A DNA stretch of 64,000 nucleotides from Myroides odoratus. GTDB lineage: Bacteria; Bacteroidota; Bacteroidia; Flavobacteriales; Flavobacteriaceae. The notes below the pieces were generated by a model. That model was not told where the DNA came from. It searched no databases and was given only the letters and a program-made list of their open reading frames with translations. The DNA lies in contig NZ_LROZ01000004.1 in assembly GCF_001549985.1 (NCBI RefSeq), forward strand, positions 186,001 through 250,000, written 5' to 3'. Positions 55,101 through 63,400 of the stretch are shown here, piece by piece (within the stretch, counting starts at the first letter, position 1; every line of letters starts with the position of its first letter). A program made the translations under genes and the position numbers.

Positions 55101-55170
55101 GGTTTACGGTTGATGGTTTACGGTTGATGGTTTACGGTTGATGGTTTACGGTTGATGGTTTACGGTTGAC
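55101..55170. repeat. 14-bp tandem repeat, five units
   Basis: GGTTTACGGTTGAT repeats five times (last unit ends GAC), followed by a degenerate unit. A related inverted motif (CCAACCGTCAACCGTAAGG) is at about 18300-18318, 4 bp past another gene's stop. Confidence 0.9.
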
Positions 55171-55195
55171 AGTTAACAGCTTACAAAAAAACAAA

Positions 55196-55775
55196 CCTCA
55201 CAAAGCACAAATTGGAAAAGGGAAATGGGAGAGAAGTAAATTTTCGATTAAAGAGGATTTGCAAAAAAGCCTCACGAAGAGCAAACCTCACCGCCTCTTC
55301 CTCTCACCGCCTCACAAAGCACAAACCTCACAAAGCACAAAGTACAAAGAGCAAACCTCGCAAAGCACAGTTGAATAACGGATGCGACCCTTCCTTCGTC
55401 AGGGTGACATACAGAGCGGAGCAACTGATTAGAGTATTGCATTTTTGTTGTTTTGCAACAATCCTCTTTAATCGATAAGACCTGCGATTTCACCAAGTAC
55501 AAAGAGCAAACCTCACAAAGCACAGTTGAATAACGGATGCGACCCTTCCTTCGTCAGGGTGGCATACAGAGCGGAGCAACTGATTAGAGTATTGCTTTTT
55601 TGTTGTTTTGCAACAATCCTCTTTAATCGATAAGACCTGCGATTTCACAAAGCACAAACTGGAGAAGGGAAAAGGGAAATGGGAGAGAAGTAAATTTTCG
55701 ATTAAAGAGGATTTGCAAAAAAGCCTCACGAAGAGCAAACCTTACCGCCTCTTCCTCTCACCGCCTCACAAAGAG
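55196..55775. repeat. Composite repeat island 5 with 155-bp tandem duplication
   Basis: A 155-bp unit is tandemly duplicated (55340-55494 and 55495-~55648). It includes the REP-like sequence AACGGATGCGACCCTTCC and the core ATCCTCTTTAATCGAT. On either side lies a second direct repeat of ~120 bp (from about 55198 and from 55652, offset 454 bp) with TTCGATTAAAGAGGATTTGC and CTCACCGCCTC. So the island is A-B-B-A in direct orientation. The island ends just before the histidine kinase stop. Confidence 0.85.
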
Positions 55776-55784
55776 CAAAACTCC

Positions 55785-57059
55785 CTACCAACTCACTGTA
55801 AAGCAATGCATACCGTTGTATTCGTAGCGAATAGACAAGGCGTCTGTAACCCTAACAATTGTCTGTACAAGGGATAATCCCAACCCCGTGGATTCTTCAT
55901 TGGTGGTGCTCCTATAAAAGCGATTGTAAATCAGTTTTTCATCTAAAGGAGCCTTTGATGCACTTGTATTGCTGATTGAAAAGGAATTAGCTGCTAAGTC
56001 AATGATAACTTTTCCCTGTGGGATATTATGAGCGATGGCATTTTTTAATAGGTTTTGCACCAAAGTAATGGCTAGCCCTTTATCCATAGAAACTGGATTG
56101 GAAGGAGCAATTTCATGTATGATGACCTCCACGTCTTTATAAGCAAATATATCCTCCCAGTCTTCCACAAGATCGTTGACGATTTGATTGAAGCGGACTT
56201 CTTGCACTTGAACAAACTGCTTGTTCTCAATTTTTGCAAGCATTAAAAGGGATTTATTCAATTTAATTAATCGCGTTAAACTCTGGTGGATGGATTGAAT
56301 TTGATTGATTTGATTTTCGTTTAATTCTTCTGCTTCTACTAATAATTCAAGTTTGTTATTGATAATAGCTAGAGGAGTTTGAGATTCGTGAGCGGCATTG
56401 GAAACAAAGGTTTTTTGTTGTTCTACCATATCTTCAATGCGGCCAATCATCTTGTTGATTTCACTTTGTAAATCTGTAAACTCTTTAATAGGGGTTTTTG
56501 TATCTGCGGTGATAATTTTCTGCCCTAGGGTATAGGTTTTGAGGTTATTGAGTAGGCGATAAAACGGACTCCAAACAGCACGGCGTAAAATGACGTGATT
56601 GATAAGGTAAATACTTGCTAACAAAGCGAGATATAAGATAAAAACCGCCAAGCCAAAGTCGCGCAATAAATCATCTGCCTCAATAGTAGAAGTGCGAATC
56701 TCCAGCTTGTAAGGATTCCCTTTTTGATCGACGAAAGTCGTGGTTAACATGCGAACAGGTTCATCATTATCATCTGAATCCATGTAAATCATCTCTGTGG
56801 TGAATACATTCTTTCGTGAGTATTCTCCTGGGGCTAAAGGAGTAATGCGAAAACCATTGGTGCCAAAAGGCAAGAAGCTTTCCACTTGGGGATTGGTATA
56901 CGCTTTTTTGATGATTTCAGTTTTGCTATTTTTCAATCCATCGTCTATATTATCATAGACCTCATCTGTCATGAAGGCATAGAAAATAACAACCCAAGCG
57001 GTTAAAACCACAATGATTCCCACCGATAAATAGCCCAACATATAATGATGTAGTTTCAT
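55785..57059 (-). CDS. Sensor histidine kinase of a two-component system
   Basis: 424 residues from the ATG at 57059, 1 bp after the regulator stop; an earlier Met at 57092 would overlap it. Two helices (GYLSVGIIVVLTAWVVIFYA; AVFILYLALLASIYLINHVI) flank a ~110-residue periplasmic sensor domain. The H-box is SNAAHESQTPLAIINNKLEL (His phosphoacceptor), and the ATPase N- and G-boxes are QNLLKNAIAHNIPQG and STGLGLSLV. The HESQTPL H-box differs from the commoner HELRTPL, as in many Bacteroidetes kinases. Signal unknown; nearby PepSY proteins may take part. Confidence 0.93.
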   Translation of the reverse strand: MKLHHYMLGYLSVGIIVVLTAWVVIFYAFMTDEVYDNIDDGLKNSKTEIIKKAYTNPQVESFLPFGTNGFRITPLAPGEYSRKNVFTTEMIYMDSDDNDEPVRMLTTTFVDQKGNPYKLEIRTSTIEADDLLRDFGLAVFILYLALLASIYLINHVILRRAVWSPFYRLLNNLKTYTLGQKIITADTKTPIKEFTDLQSEINKMIGRIEDMVEQQKTFVSNAAHESQTPLAIINNKLELLVEAEELNENQINQIQSIHQSLTRLIKLNKSLLMLAKIENKQFVQVQEVRFNQIVNDLVEDWEDIFAYKDVEVIIHEIAPSNPVSMDKGLAITLVQNLLKNAIAHNIPQGKVIIDLAANSFSISNTSASKAPLDEKLIYNRFYRSTTNEESTGLGLSLVQTIVRVTDALSIRYEYNGMHCFTVSW

Positions 57060-57060
57060 C

Positions 57061-57738
57061 TTATTCTTGTACAAGTTTATACCCCATGCCATACACCGAT
57101 TGTATATTCACCTCTGCGTGGTGTGTTTTTAATTTTTTTCGAAGATTCTTAACTTGAGAATACACAAAATCGTAGCTGTCTGCCTCATCCATATTGTCAC
57201 CCCATATTTGCTCTACAAGAGAAGATTTAGTCACTAGTCGATTGGCATTCACCACAAAATAGTACAACAATTCAAACTCTTTATGATTCAACGTTATAGG
57301 GGTATTATTCACCAATACTGTGCGTTCATCTGCAAAGATCTCTACGTTATTCCACTTAATGCTCTGAAAGCCTTGCTGATTTTTTCGTCGTAAAACAGAT
57401 TTTATGCGGGCGAGTAATTCTGATAAATGAAAAGGCTTCGTCAGGTAATCATCTGCACCGAGCTCTAATCCCAATACTTTGTCGTCAATGGAGTCTTTGG
57501 CTGAAATAATAATAACAGAATCATCCTTCCCCATGCGCTTAATTTCTCTTAGTAAATCAATTCCATTGCCATCGGGAAGCATGATATCCAATAGGATACA
57601 ATCGTAATCGTATCCAATAAGTTTTTCTATTCCCGTTTTATAGTTTTCTGCTGCTTCAACCACATAGTGTTCTTTTGCTAAAGATTCTTTTATAATGGAA
57701 CGCAGTTCTTTTTCATCTTCAATCACTAAAATCTTCAT
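57061..57738 (-). CDS. OmpR-family response regulator
   Basis: 225 residues. Receiver with D51 phosphoacceptor (CILLDIMLPDGNG), acidic pair near residues 7-9 and Ser/Lys in IIISAKDS; then a winged-helix DNA-binding domain (FELLYYFVVNANRLVTKSSL; VYSQVKNLRKKLKTHHAEV; VYGMGYKL). It is transcribed together with the kinase gene. Targets are unknown; envelope genes nearby are candidates. Confidence 0.95.
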   Translation of the reverse strand: MKILVIEDEKELRSIIKESLAKEHYVVEAAENYKTGIEKLIGYDYDCILLDIMLPDGNGIDLLREIKRMGKDDSVIIISAKDSIDDKVLGLELGADDYLTKPFHLSELLARIKSVLRRKNQQGFQSIKWNNVEIFADERTVLVNNTPITLNHKEFELLYYFVVNANRLVTKSSLVEQIWGDNMDEADSYDFVYSQVKNLRKKLKTHHAEVNIQSVYGMGYKLVQE

Positions 57739-57863
57739 GGCTCTTTTGGATTTTCTTCTTGTAAATTTACCTAAAATAATAGATATAGTAAAATCATCAG
57801 GTAGGCTTTATCATGTAGTGGAGGAGATGGGAATAAAATAACAACCTAATTTATCTGCTTTTG

Positions 57864-58289
57864 TTAAGCTAGAATTTGTGCACGATGATGTTTAAAATGC
57901 TGCACATAATCTTCTATTAAATAGGCGAGTGTTTGATTATTGCATAATCGATGCCCTAGATTACGGGTGTGTATGGTGTGAAATAGAAATACTAATTGTC
58001 TGTTTAGACTTTGCCATAGCGATAGCAGTTGATTGAGTTCCGTTTCTTGATAATTCGCACTTGTACAATACTCCACCTGCTCATAAAAAAGCTGTGGGTT
58101 TTCTTGAAATTGTGCTTTAATAAAACGCAGGTAATTAACTGTGGCACTATCTATTAAGTGACCTATAATTTCTTTTTTACTCCATTTTTCTTCCGATAAT
58201 TTATATTGGAGATCTTCCAAGGGAATTGCTAACACCTCCGTTGGAAATTGCTCTAAGAGGTGTTCAAATTCGAGAATCGCGTTCTTCAT
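57864..58289 (-). CDS. DinB-family protein
   Basis: 141 residues, four-helix bundle. LSEEKWSKKEIIGHLIDSAT supplies the first metal-binding His, and later LIEDYVQHFKHHRAQI gives the other two, so the DinB metal site looks intact. DinB/BSTL homologues are thiol- or damage-related hydrolases or transferases. The function is not predictable. Confidence 0.88.
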   Translation of the reverse strand: MKNAILEFEHLLEQFPTEVLAIPLEDLQYKLSEEKWSKKEIIGHLIDSATVNYLRFIKAQFQENPQLFYEQVEYCTSANYQETELNQLLSLWQSLNRQLVFLFHTIHTRNLGHRLCNNQTLAYLIEDYVQHFKHHRAQILA

Positions 58290-58365
58290 TGGTTTATTAT
58301 TTGTTTGTTTTTATTTGTTTTGAGTAAAGAATGAATCAATAAGAAGCTAAGGTCATCCTTTCTTC

Positions 58366-59223
58366 TTATTGAGCGTTGTGTAAATTTGCAACCAATTGGT
58401 TGGCTTGTTTAGCTTCTTCTAGGTTTATTTCATACTGAAGTCCATCGGCTAGTTTTTGTTGTTGAGTTAAAAAGAACTGCATCATGGTAAATAAGGCTTT
58501 CCAATTATTCGCAACATCCGAATCACTGTAAGTTTGTAAGAGCGTATGATATTCTTCAGTGGTAAGGTATCGGTTCATAAATTTTCCTGCTTTACCCAAA
58601 GCGACTTCAAAATTGGTTTGCAGACCAATATTCCATGCTATCATTTCCATAAAAACAGGACGAACTACTGTTTCCATCATGTCTTTGGCATAAGTGATTT
58701 CCCCTCTTGTCAATCCTTTGGCTACATTGACAATACACCACCAAAATTCATTACTCACTTCGGAGAATTGGCGCTGTGTCGGTCGTTGAACAAGGTAATC
58801 CTGGTCTGATGCGACTGCAATGGCAGTGAATAACTTGTCTTTATCTAGCCAAACTACAGTTAAACTATCCGCTTGGTAGGCTTGATGCAGCTTTTCTTTT
58901 GGAAACAAGGTTAAGTCAATGCGATACCCCTCTTCAAAATAGGTGAGAAAACCAAAGGAAACAGGGGGATTATTGGGATCGCTGCCCAATTCCATCTCAT
59001 CGGGTCTTTGTTGCAGTATCGGTGTTCCTAAAGCTAAAAACCAACTGTGATCATCCAAGAAGGAAGGCAAATCTTCTACAACAAATACAAGATCAAAATC
59101 TTGATATACATCGGGTTTTACGTTAGGATTGGCTCTTGAACCATTTAATAGCACCGCACGTATTCTGGTATCGTTGGATGCTAAGTCGAGAATTTGATTT
59201 TGAATTTGCGCTGGATTAAACAT
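58366..59223 (-). CDS. ANT(6)-type aminoglycoside adenylyltransferase
   Basis: 285 residues, typical of AadE/ANT(6). Nucleotidyltransferase motif LLNGSRANPNVKPDVYQDFD with the G-S and D-x-D pair, then GYRIDLTLFP, and the helical C-terminal half (NEFWWCIVNVAKGLTRGEIT; MMETVVRPVFMEMIAWNIGL). Enzymes of this family adenylylate streptomycin at the 6-hydroxyl. Without a mobile element and flanked by ordinary genes, it is probably an intrinsic chromosomal gene; whether it confers resistance is untested. Confidence 0.9.
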   Translation of the reverse strand: MFNPAQIQNQILDLASNDTRIRAVLLNGSRANPNVKPDVYQDFDLVFVVEDLPSFLDDHSWFLALGTPILQQRPDEMELGSDPNNPPVSFGFLTYFEEGYRIDLTLFPKEKLHQAYQADSLTVVWLDKDKLFTAIAVASDQDYLVQRPTQRQFSEVSNEFWWCIVNVAKGLTRGEITYAKDMMETVVRPVFMEMIAWNIGLQTNFEVALGKAGKFMNRYLTTEEYHTLLQTYSDSDVANNWKALFTMMQFFLTQQQKLADGLQYEINLEEAKQANQLVANLHNAQ

Positions 59224-59269
59224 ACGGTTATTGGATGTATTGGAATGTAAAGTTACATGGTTTTTTTGG

Positions 59270-59450
59270 TTTTTGTGAGGGTTGTTTTTTGTGAGGTTTG
59301 TGCTTTGTGAAATCGCAGGTCTTATCGATTAAAGAGGATTGTTGCAAAAAAACAAACCTCATAAATAACAAAGCACAACACTCACCCTCTCATCGTCTCA
59401 CCGCCCTACAAAAAACAAACCTCACGACGAGCAAAGAGCAAACCTCACAA
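59270..59450. repeat. Composite repeat island 6
   Basis: Left arm TTTTGTGAGG and GTGAGGTTTG, core GTGAAATCGCAGGTCTTATC at 59307-59326 followed by GATTAAAGAGGATTGTTGC, right arm of CTCACC/CTCATC units at 59380-59402 and a further CCTCAC stretch to 59450. Confidence 0.75.
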
Positions 59451-59517
59451 CTCCCCTTGCTGTGATTTATCCGATTTTTACTCCAACTTGTGCAACGGCC
59501 TTTGCTATAGAGTCTTT

Positions 59518-59525
59518 TACTTTTG
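59518..59525 (+). promoter_or_regulatory. -7 element of thioredoxin operon
   Basis: TACTTTTG fits TAnnTTTG, 24 bp before the ATG. The nearest TTG elements are at unsuitable spacings (13 or 27 bp). Confidence 0.45.
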
Positions 59526-59549
59526 AGGTAAATTAAAAACAAGGTAAAG

Positions 59550-59843
59550 ATGAAAGTAGAAGACCTATTAGGAAAGTCAGACAAACCAATTTTATTGCAA
59601 TTTTTTGCTGAGTGGTGTGGACCCTGTAAAATGTTATCGCGCATGATTGATGAATCATTGGATGCAGTAACAGAAAAAGTTGAATTACAGCGTATTGATG
59701 TGGATCACGACCCTCAATTGGCTGCTGAGTTTTTTGTTCGTGCGGTACCTACAATGGTATTAATCGACCAACAAGGAGAAATCTTATGGAAACATACAGG
59801 TGTAATGCCTGTGCCTGATATTTTAAAACAAGTAGCTCAATAA
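59550..59843 (+). CDS. Thioredoxin
   Basis: 97 residues. Active site W22-C23-G24-P25-C26-K in AEWCGPCK, then the cis-Pro loop RAVPTMVLI. It lacks a signal peptide, so it is cytoplasmic. It is 15 bp upstream of the Tat-exported reductase-like gene. The two may share a thiol-based task, although the compartments predicted by sequence differ. Confidence 0.95.
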   Translation: MKVEDLLGKSDKPILLQFFAEWCGPCKMLSRMIDESLDAVTEKVELQRIDVDHDPQLAAEFFVRAVPTMVLIDQQGEILWKHTGVMPVPDILKQVAQ

Positions 59844-59858
59844 AGTAAAGATGATGAT

Positions 59859-60866
59859 ATGACTTCAAGACGAGATTTTTTACTCAAGAGTAGCTTGTTT
59901 ACTTCAGGTTTATTATTGTCCGATGCTTTGTGGTCATTTACTCCCTTAGCCCCCGATCAGCGCGATACCTTTTTTGATGTTGTCATTGTAGGGGGGAGTT
60001 TTTCGGGCTTATCAGCAGCTTTGGCCTTGGGACGTTCCAATCGCAAGGTATTGATTTTGGATACACAGAACCCCTGCAATAAAATGGTGAAGCATGCACA
60101 TAATTTATTGGCGCAAGATGGTAAGTCCCCAGTCATGATTGCCCATCAGGCGAAAGAAGATGTGGTGCGTTATGACACTGTTCATTATGACTTGGATGAA
60201 GTAACGGACGTTAAAAAGAAAGAAGACGATAGTTTCACCGTACAAAGTAAAGAAGGGAAAACCTTTCGCGCCAAGTATGTACTATTTGCAACAGGATTAA
60301 CGGATATTATGCCTGATATTCCGGGTTTTGAGGCTTGTTGGGGAATTTCTATTGCGCATTGTCCATATTGTCATGGCTATGAAGTCCAGAACAAAAAAAC
60401 GCTGATTTTAGGTAATGGAGATTTCGCTTTTCACTATGCTATTTTAGTCCATAATCTCACTTCAGATTTGCAAATTGTAACCCAAGGGAAAGCTAGTTTT
60501 ACGCCCAAACAATTGCAAGCATTGACCAAGAATAAGATTGGAATAATTGAAGAAGAAATAGTGGAGTTAACTCATAATCAAGGACAGATTACTCGTGTTG
60601 TATTAAAAACAGGTCAAGTTGTAGCTACAGAAGTGATTTATGCTAGACCTAATGTGAAGCAACATTGTGAAATCCCCATTCATTTAGGATGTACCTTAAC
60701 ACCACAAGGTTTACTTCAAGTGAATGCAAATCAAGAAACAAGTGTTTCTGGTATTTATGCTTGTGGTGATATGAGTAGTTTTAGATCCTTAGCGACTGCT
60801 ATAGCAACTGGATCCCAAGCAGGAGCCGCGATTAATATGCAGCTGTGTTTGGATTATTTTTACTAA
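59859..60866 (+). CDS. Tat-exported thioredoxin-reductase-like flavoprotein
   Basis: 335 residues. Residues 3-8 are a twin-arginine motif (S-R4-R5-D-F-L, then a hydrophobic stretch to SFTPLAP), predicting export of a folded FAD protein. FAD/NAD motifs: VVIVGGSFSGLSAALALGRS and VLFATGLTD. A redox-active CPYC (C168, C171) in HCPYCHGYE resembles the disulfide reductase group that includes GliT/HlmI-type enzymes rather than classic CATCDG thioredoxin reductase. C-terminal signature SGIYACGDMSS. The thioredoxin 15 bp upstream suggests a paired thiol system, but the redox partner outside the cytoplasm is not identified. Confidence 0.88.
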   Translation: MTSRRDFLLKSSLFTSGLLLSDALWSFTPLAPDQRDTFFDVVIVGGSFSGLSAALALGRSNRKVLILDTQNPCNKMVKHAHNLLAQDGKSPVMIAHQAKEDVVRYDTVHYDLDEVTDVKKKEDDSFTVQSKEGKTFRAKYVLFATGLTDIMPDIPGFEACWGISIAHCPYCHGYEVQNKKTLILGNGDFAFHYAILVHNLTSDLQIVTQGKASFTPKQLQALTKNKIGIIEEEIVELTHNQGQITRVVLKTGQVVATEVIYARPNVKQHCEIPIHLGCTLTPQGLLQVNANQETSVSGIYACGDMSSFRSLATAIATGSQAGAAINMQLCLDYFY

Positions 60867-61183
60867 ACCACCATCAACTAATCGCAATTTTTTTTGTTAT
60901 TTTTGAGGAGCAGCAAGTAAAAGAATCTCTTTCACTTGCTGCTATTGTTTCTACCTTTTACATCGATAGACATAATTGAATTAGTCTTGAATTGGGGCCT
61001 ACAGGCTGTACTACAACTCGGTATAAGATTTGCTTCAAGAAGCAGCTGGTGAAAATGAGAAGATGTACTATCCACAATTAGTTGCTTATTCATTTGAGTA
61101 ATTGAATTACGTCCTGGAAGAGGAGTATTTAAGGGGGGACAAAGCGCATGATTAATCAAGAAATATCATAAACAAATAGATCT
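60867..61183. other. Gap with terminator and possible gene remnant
   Basis: A terminator-like hairpin lies at 60909-60943. Between 61027 and 61151 two short in-frame stretches in neighbouring frames have coding-like composition (LLQEAAGENEKMYYPQLVAY, stop at 61099; then VIELRPGRGVFKGGQSA). They may be a frameshifted remnant, but no family is recognised. Confidence 0.3.
60909..60943 (+). terminator. Terminator after flavoprotein gene
   Basis: AGCAGCAAGT / ACTTGCTGCT 10-bp stem with loop, then ATTGTTT. Weak T run. Confidence 0.6.
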
Positions 61184-61582
61184 ATGGAATTTAGTGTTTT
61201 AAAAGAACAGGCTTTAGCTTATGCGAAGCACAGAGAGATTAATAATTTTGTTACTTGTGGTTCAGTGGCTGCTGCAATCTTAACAGGAGAAGGTAAGGTA
61301 TATGTTGGCATTAGTATTGATACCGCTTGCTCTTTGGGATTTTGTGCTGAGCATGGGGCTGTGGCTGAGATGCTCAAGTATCGAGAAGTAAAAATTGAAA
61401 AAGTAATTGCCGTAACAGATTCGGGAACCATTGTACCCCCTTGTGGGCGTTGTCGTGAATTGATGAGTCAGCTCACACAAGAAAACAACCTCACACAAGT
61501 AATGATTAATGAAGATACCATTGTAACGTTGGAGTCACTATTACCGGCAGATTGGAAACCTCATGTGGTAAAGCATTGGTAA
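61184..61582 (+). CDS. Cytidine deaminase-like (blasticidin-S-deaminase-type) enzyme
   Basis: 132 residues. Zinc site: C54-A-E56 in GFCAEHGAVAEML, and C87/C90 in PPCGRCRELM, with E56 the proton shuttle. Classic cytidine deaminase has CAERxA; the His after E and the short length are also seen in blasticidin-S deaminase-like proteins. Catalyses hydrolytic deamination of a nucleoside. The precise substrate is open. Confidence 0.88.
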   Translation: MEFSVLKEQALAYAKHREINNFVTCGSVAAAILTGEGKVYVGISIDTACSLGFCAEHGAVAEMLKYREVKIEKVIAVTDSGTIVPPCGRCRELMSQLTQENNLTQVMINEDTIVTLESLLPADWKPHVVKHW

Positions 61583-61757
61583 AAAAAAAAGGATGAGGGA
61601 TATCTTCGTTGGCTTCGTTTGGAATATTGTTGCTTTCAGTAGAAACGGAATAATTTTAGCTGATAGTAGATTATAAACTAAAAGAAAAGAAGAAAATAGA
61701 GGAATGCGAAAAGAGAAGTCGTATCTTTATAAGATATCCATTTAAATACTTGTTGTA

Positions 61758-62522
61758 ATGCATACCCAAAAATCAAATACGATGCGATTTTCAGATCGCG
61801 TAGCCGATTACGTTCGTTATAGACCAACTTATCCAGTAGAGATGATTGACCAATTGGAAAAGGAGGTTGGCTTCACTTCTCAATTTGTTGTTGCAGATAT
61901 TGGCAGTGGAACAGGGTTTTCATCTCAGCGTTTTATTGAAGCAGATGCTATTGTTTATGGGGTGGAACCCAATAAAGAAATGAGAGAAGCCAGTCAGGTG
62001 TTCTTCCAAGGTGCTAAGAACTTTAAAGCACTGGAGGGGACCGCAGAGCAAACCAACTTGGCTACGCAATCTATTGATTTGATTTTTTGTGGACAAGCGT
62101 ATCATTGGTTTGATTTCGAGCAGACACAAATAGAATTTAATCGAATCTTGAAACCCACAGGAGTTGTTGTACTTGCTTGGAATGAACGCAGTAAACTTGA
62201 TCCACTGCAACAAGATTATGAACAGTTAATGCTTGATTTAATTCCAGAGTATAAGAAAGTCACCCATCGAAATATTGATCTCGAAAATATTCGTTCCTTT
62301 TTAGCTCCGCGTATTTTGCAAACAGAGATGTTGTATAACCAACAAGTTTTTGACCTAGAAGAACTAAAAGGACGATTGAAGTCATCCTCTTATGCACCGA
62401 AAGAAGGAGATGCAAATTACGAGCAAGTCATGGAAGCAATAACAGAACTTTTTGCTAAATATCAGGAAGATGGAAAAGTAATATTTCGATATGATACCTT
62501 GTTGTATATAGGGAAAGGGTGA
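61758..62522 (+). CDS. Class I SAM-dependent methyltransferase
   Basis: 254 residues; start could also be the Met at 61782. Family start FSDRVADYVRYRPTYP, SAM motif VADIGSGTGFSSQRFI, E in VYGVEPNKEM, and post-motif FCGQAYHWFD. It belongs to the UbiE/YcgJ-type group; the substrate is unknown. The last codons GKG and stop lie in the beginning of the GGTGAG array, as in two other genes of the window. Confidence 0.88.
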   Translation: MHTQKSNTMRFSDRVADYVRYRPTYPVEMIDQLEKEVGFTSQFVVADIGSGTGFSSQRFIEADAIVYGVEPNKEMREASQVFFQGAKNFKALEGTAEQTNLATQSIDLIFCGQAYHWFDFEQTQIEFNRILKPTGVVVLAWNERSKLDPLQQDYEQLMLDLIPEYKKVTHRNIDLENIRSFLAPRILQTEMLYNQQVFDLEELKGRLKSSSYAPKEGDANYEQVMEAITELFAKYQEDGKVIFRYDTLLYIGKG

Positions 62523-62597
62523 GGTGGTGAGATTGGTGAGAAGGTGTGGTGGTGAGATTGGTGAGACGGTGAGAAGGTGAGAGGGTGAGAGGGTGAG
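62516..62597. repeat. Composite repeat island 7, left arm
   Basis: GGTGAG(G/A) units from the 3' end of the methyltransferase gene (its TGA is part of GGGTGAGG). The complementary right arm is at 63166-63400, after the S23 gene. Confidence 0.8.
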
Positions 62598-62663
62598 ACA
62601 TAAAAAACAAAATCTTGGTATATAATTTGATTGGGGCAAAGACTTTTAACCTCAATATATTCC

Positions 62664-63023
62664 ATGTATACGTATTACTTTGAAAAATTAACCGTTTGGC
62701 AAAACGCTAGAAATGCAACGAAAGATATTTATTTACTTACAAGGAAATTTCCTTCTGAAGAAAAATTTGGTTTAGTTTCTCAATTAAGACGAGCTATGGC
62801 AAGTGTTACAGCAAATATTGCGGAAGGGATGTCTAGATTATCGACTAAAGAGAAAAAACGCATATTAAACATCTCATATTCCTCTGCCATCGAAGTAATT
62901 AATTTTTTAATACTATGCTTGGATTTAAATTTAATTACAGAAGAAGAATATCTTGATCTAAGTGAAAAATTAGAATGTATCACAAATCAACTTCACGGTT
63001 TACAAAAAAACATGAAGGAATAG
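62664..63023 (+). CDS. Four-helix S23-type protein (23S rRNA intervening-sequence family)
   Basis: 119 residues from ATG 62664 (MYTYYFEKLTVWQNARNATK). The signature is intact: FEKLxVWQxA, LTRKFPSEEKFGLVSQLRRA, NIAEGMSRLSTKEK and ISYSSAIEVINFLILCLDLN. Members are pentameric four-helix bundles, some encoded in rRNA intervening sequences and others accompanying diversity-generating retroelements (Avd). No rRNA or reverse transcriptase is in this window. It lies between oppositely oriented arms of a composite repeat. Confidence 0.9.
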   Translation: MYTYYFEKLTVWQNARNATKDIYLLTRKFPSEEKFGLVSQLRRAMASVTANIAEGMSRLSTKEKKRILNISYSSAIEVINFLILCLDLNLITEEEYLDLSEKLECITNQLHGLQKNMKE

Positions 63024-63070
63024 TTTTTTAGTCTCATTATCTTATAAATTTCTAGATTATAACAAGAAAG

Positions 63071-63110
63071 GGGTTAGGTTTTTTAAATTAAAACCTAACC
63101 CTAATTTTAT
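63071..63110 (+). terminator. Terminator after S23 gene
   Basis: GGGTTAGGTTTT / AAACCTAACCC hairpin with an AAATTA-type loop, then TAATTTTAT. Confidence 0.75.
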
Positions 63111-63165
63111 TTTTAGGAATTTGCAGACTTTAAGAGATAGTGCTGAGATAGTGCCTATTTCACTT

Positions 63166-63400
63166 TCACATCGTCTCACCGCCTCACCGCCTCACCACCA
63201 CACCACCTCACCACCACACCACCTCACCACCACACCAATCTCATCGCCTCACCACCTCACCACCACACCAATCTCATCGCCTCACCGCCTCACCACCACA
63301 CCACCACACCACCTCACCACCACACCTTCTCACCACCTCACCAATCTCACCGCCTCATCATCTCACCACCACACCCTCTCACCACCTCACCACCTCATCA
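63166..63400. repeat. Composite repeat island 7, right arm
   Basis: About 235 bp of CTCACC-N2 and CACACC-N2 units, with longer internal duplications (CCACACCAATCTCATCGCC occurs twice). It ends inside the stop codon of the MFS gene. Reading frames within it encode Pro/His/Thr-rich junk and are rejected. Confidence 0.9.

Larger units (their letters stand above)
59224..59549. other. Gap between aminoglycoside gene and thioredoxin gene
   Basis: Holds composite repeat island 6 (59270-59450) and the thioredoxin promoter. No protein gene. Confidence 0.6.

Noticed and set aside
55272..55523. Open frames of 83-89 residues in the tandem repeat island
   Set aside because: They follow the repeat period and have no coding character.
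58366..59223. Resistance gene recently acquired by a mobile element
   Set aside because: No transposase, integron or composition shift around it; the repeats beside it are the general island type seen next to many genes.
60932..61159. 75-residue minus-strand frame
   Set aside because: No signal, domain or ribosome site; the opposite strand shows other coding-like stretches.
63166..63400. CRISPR array
   Set aside because: Units are ~8 bp without unique spacers, and no cas genes are present.
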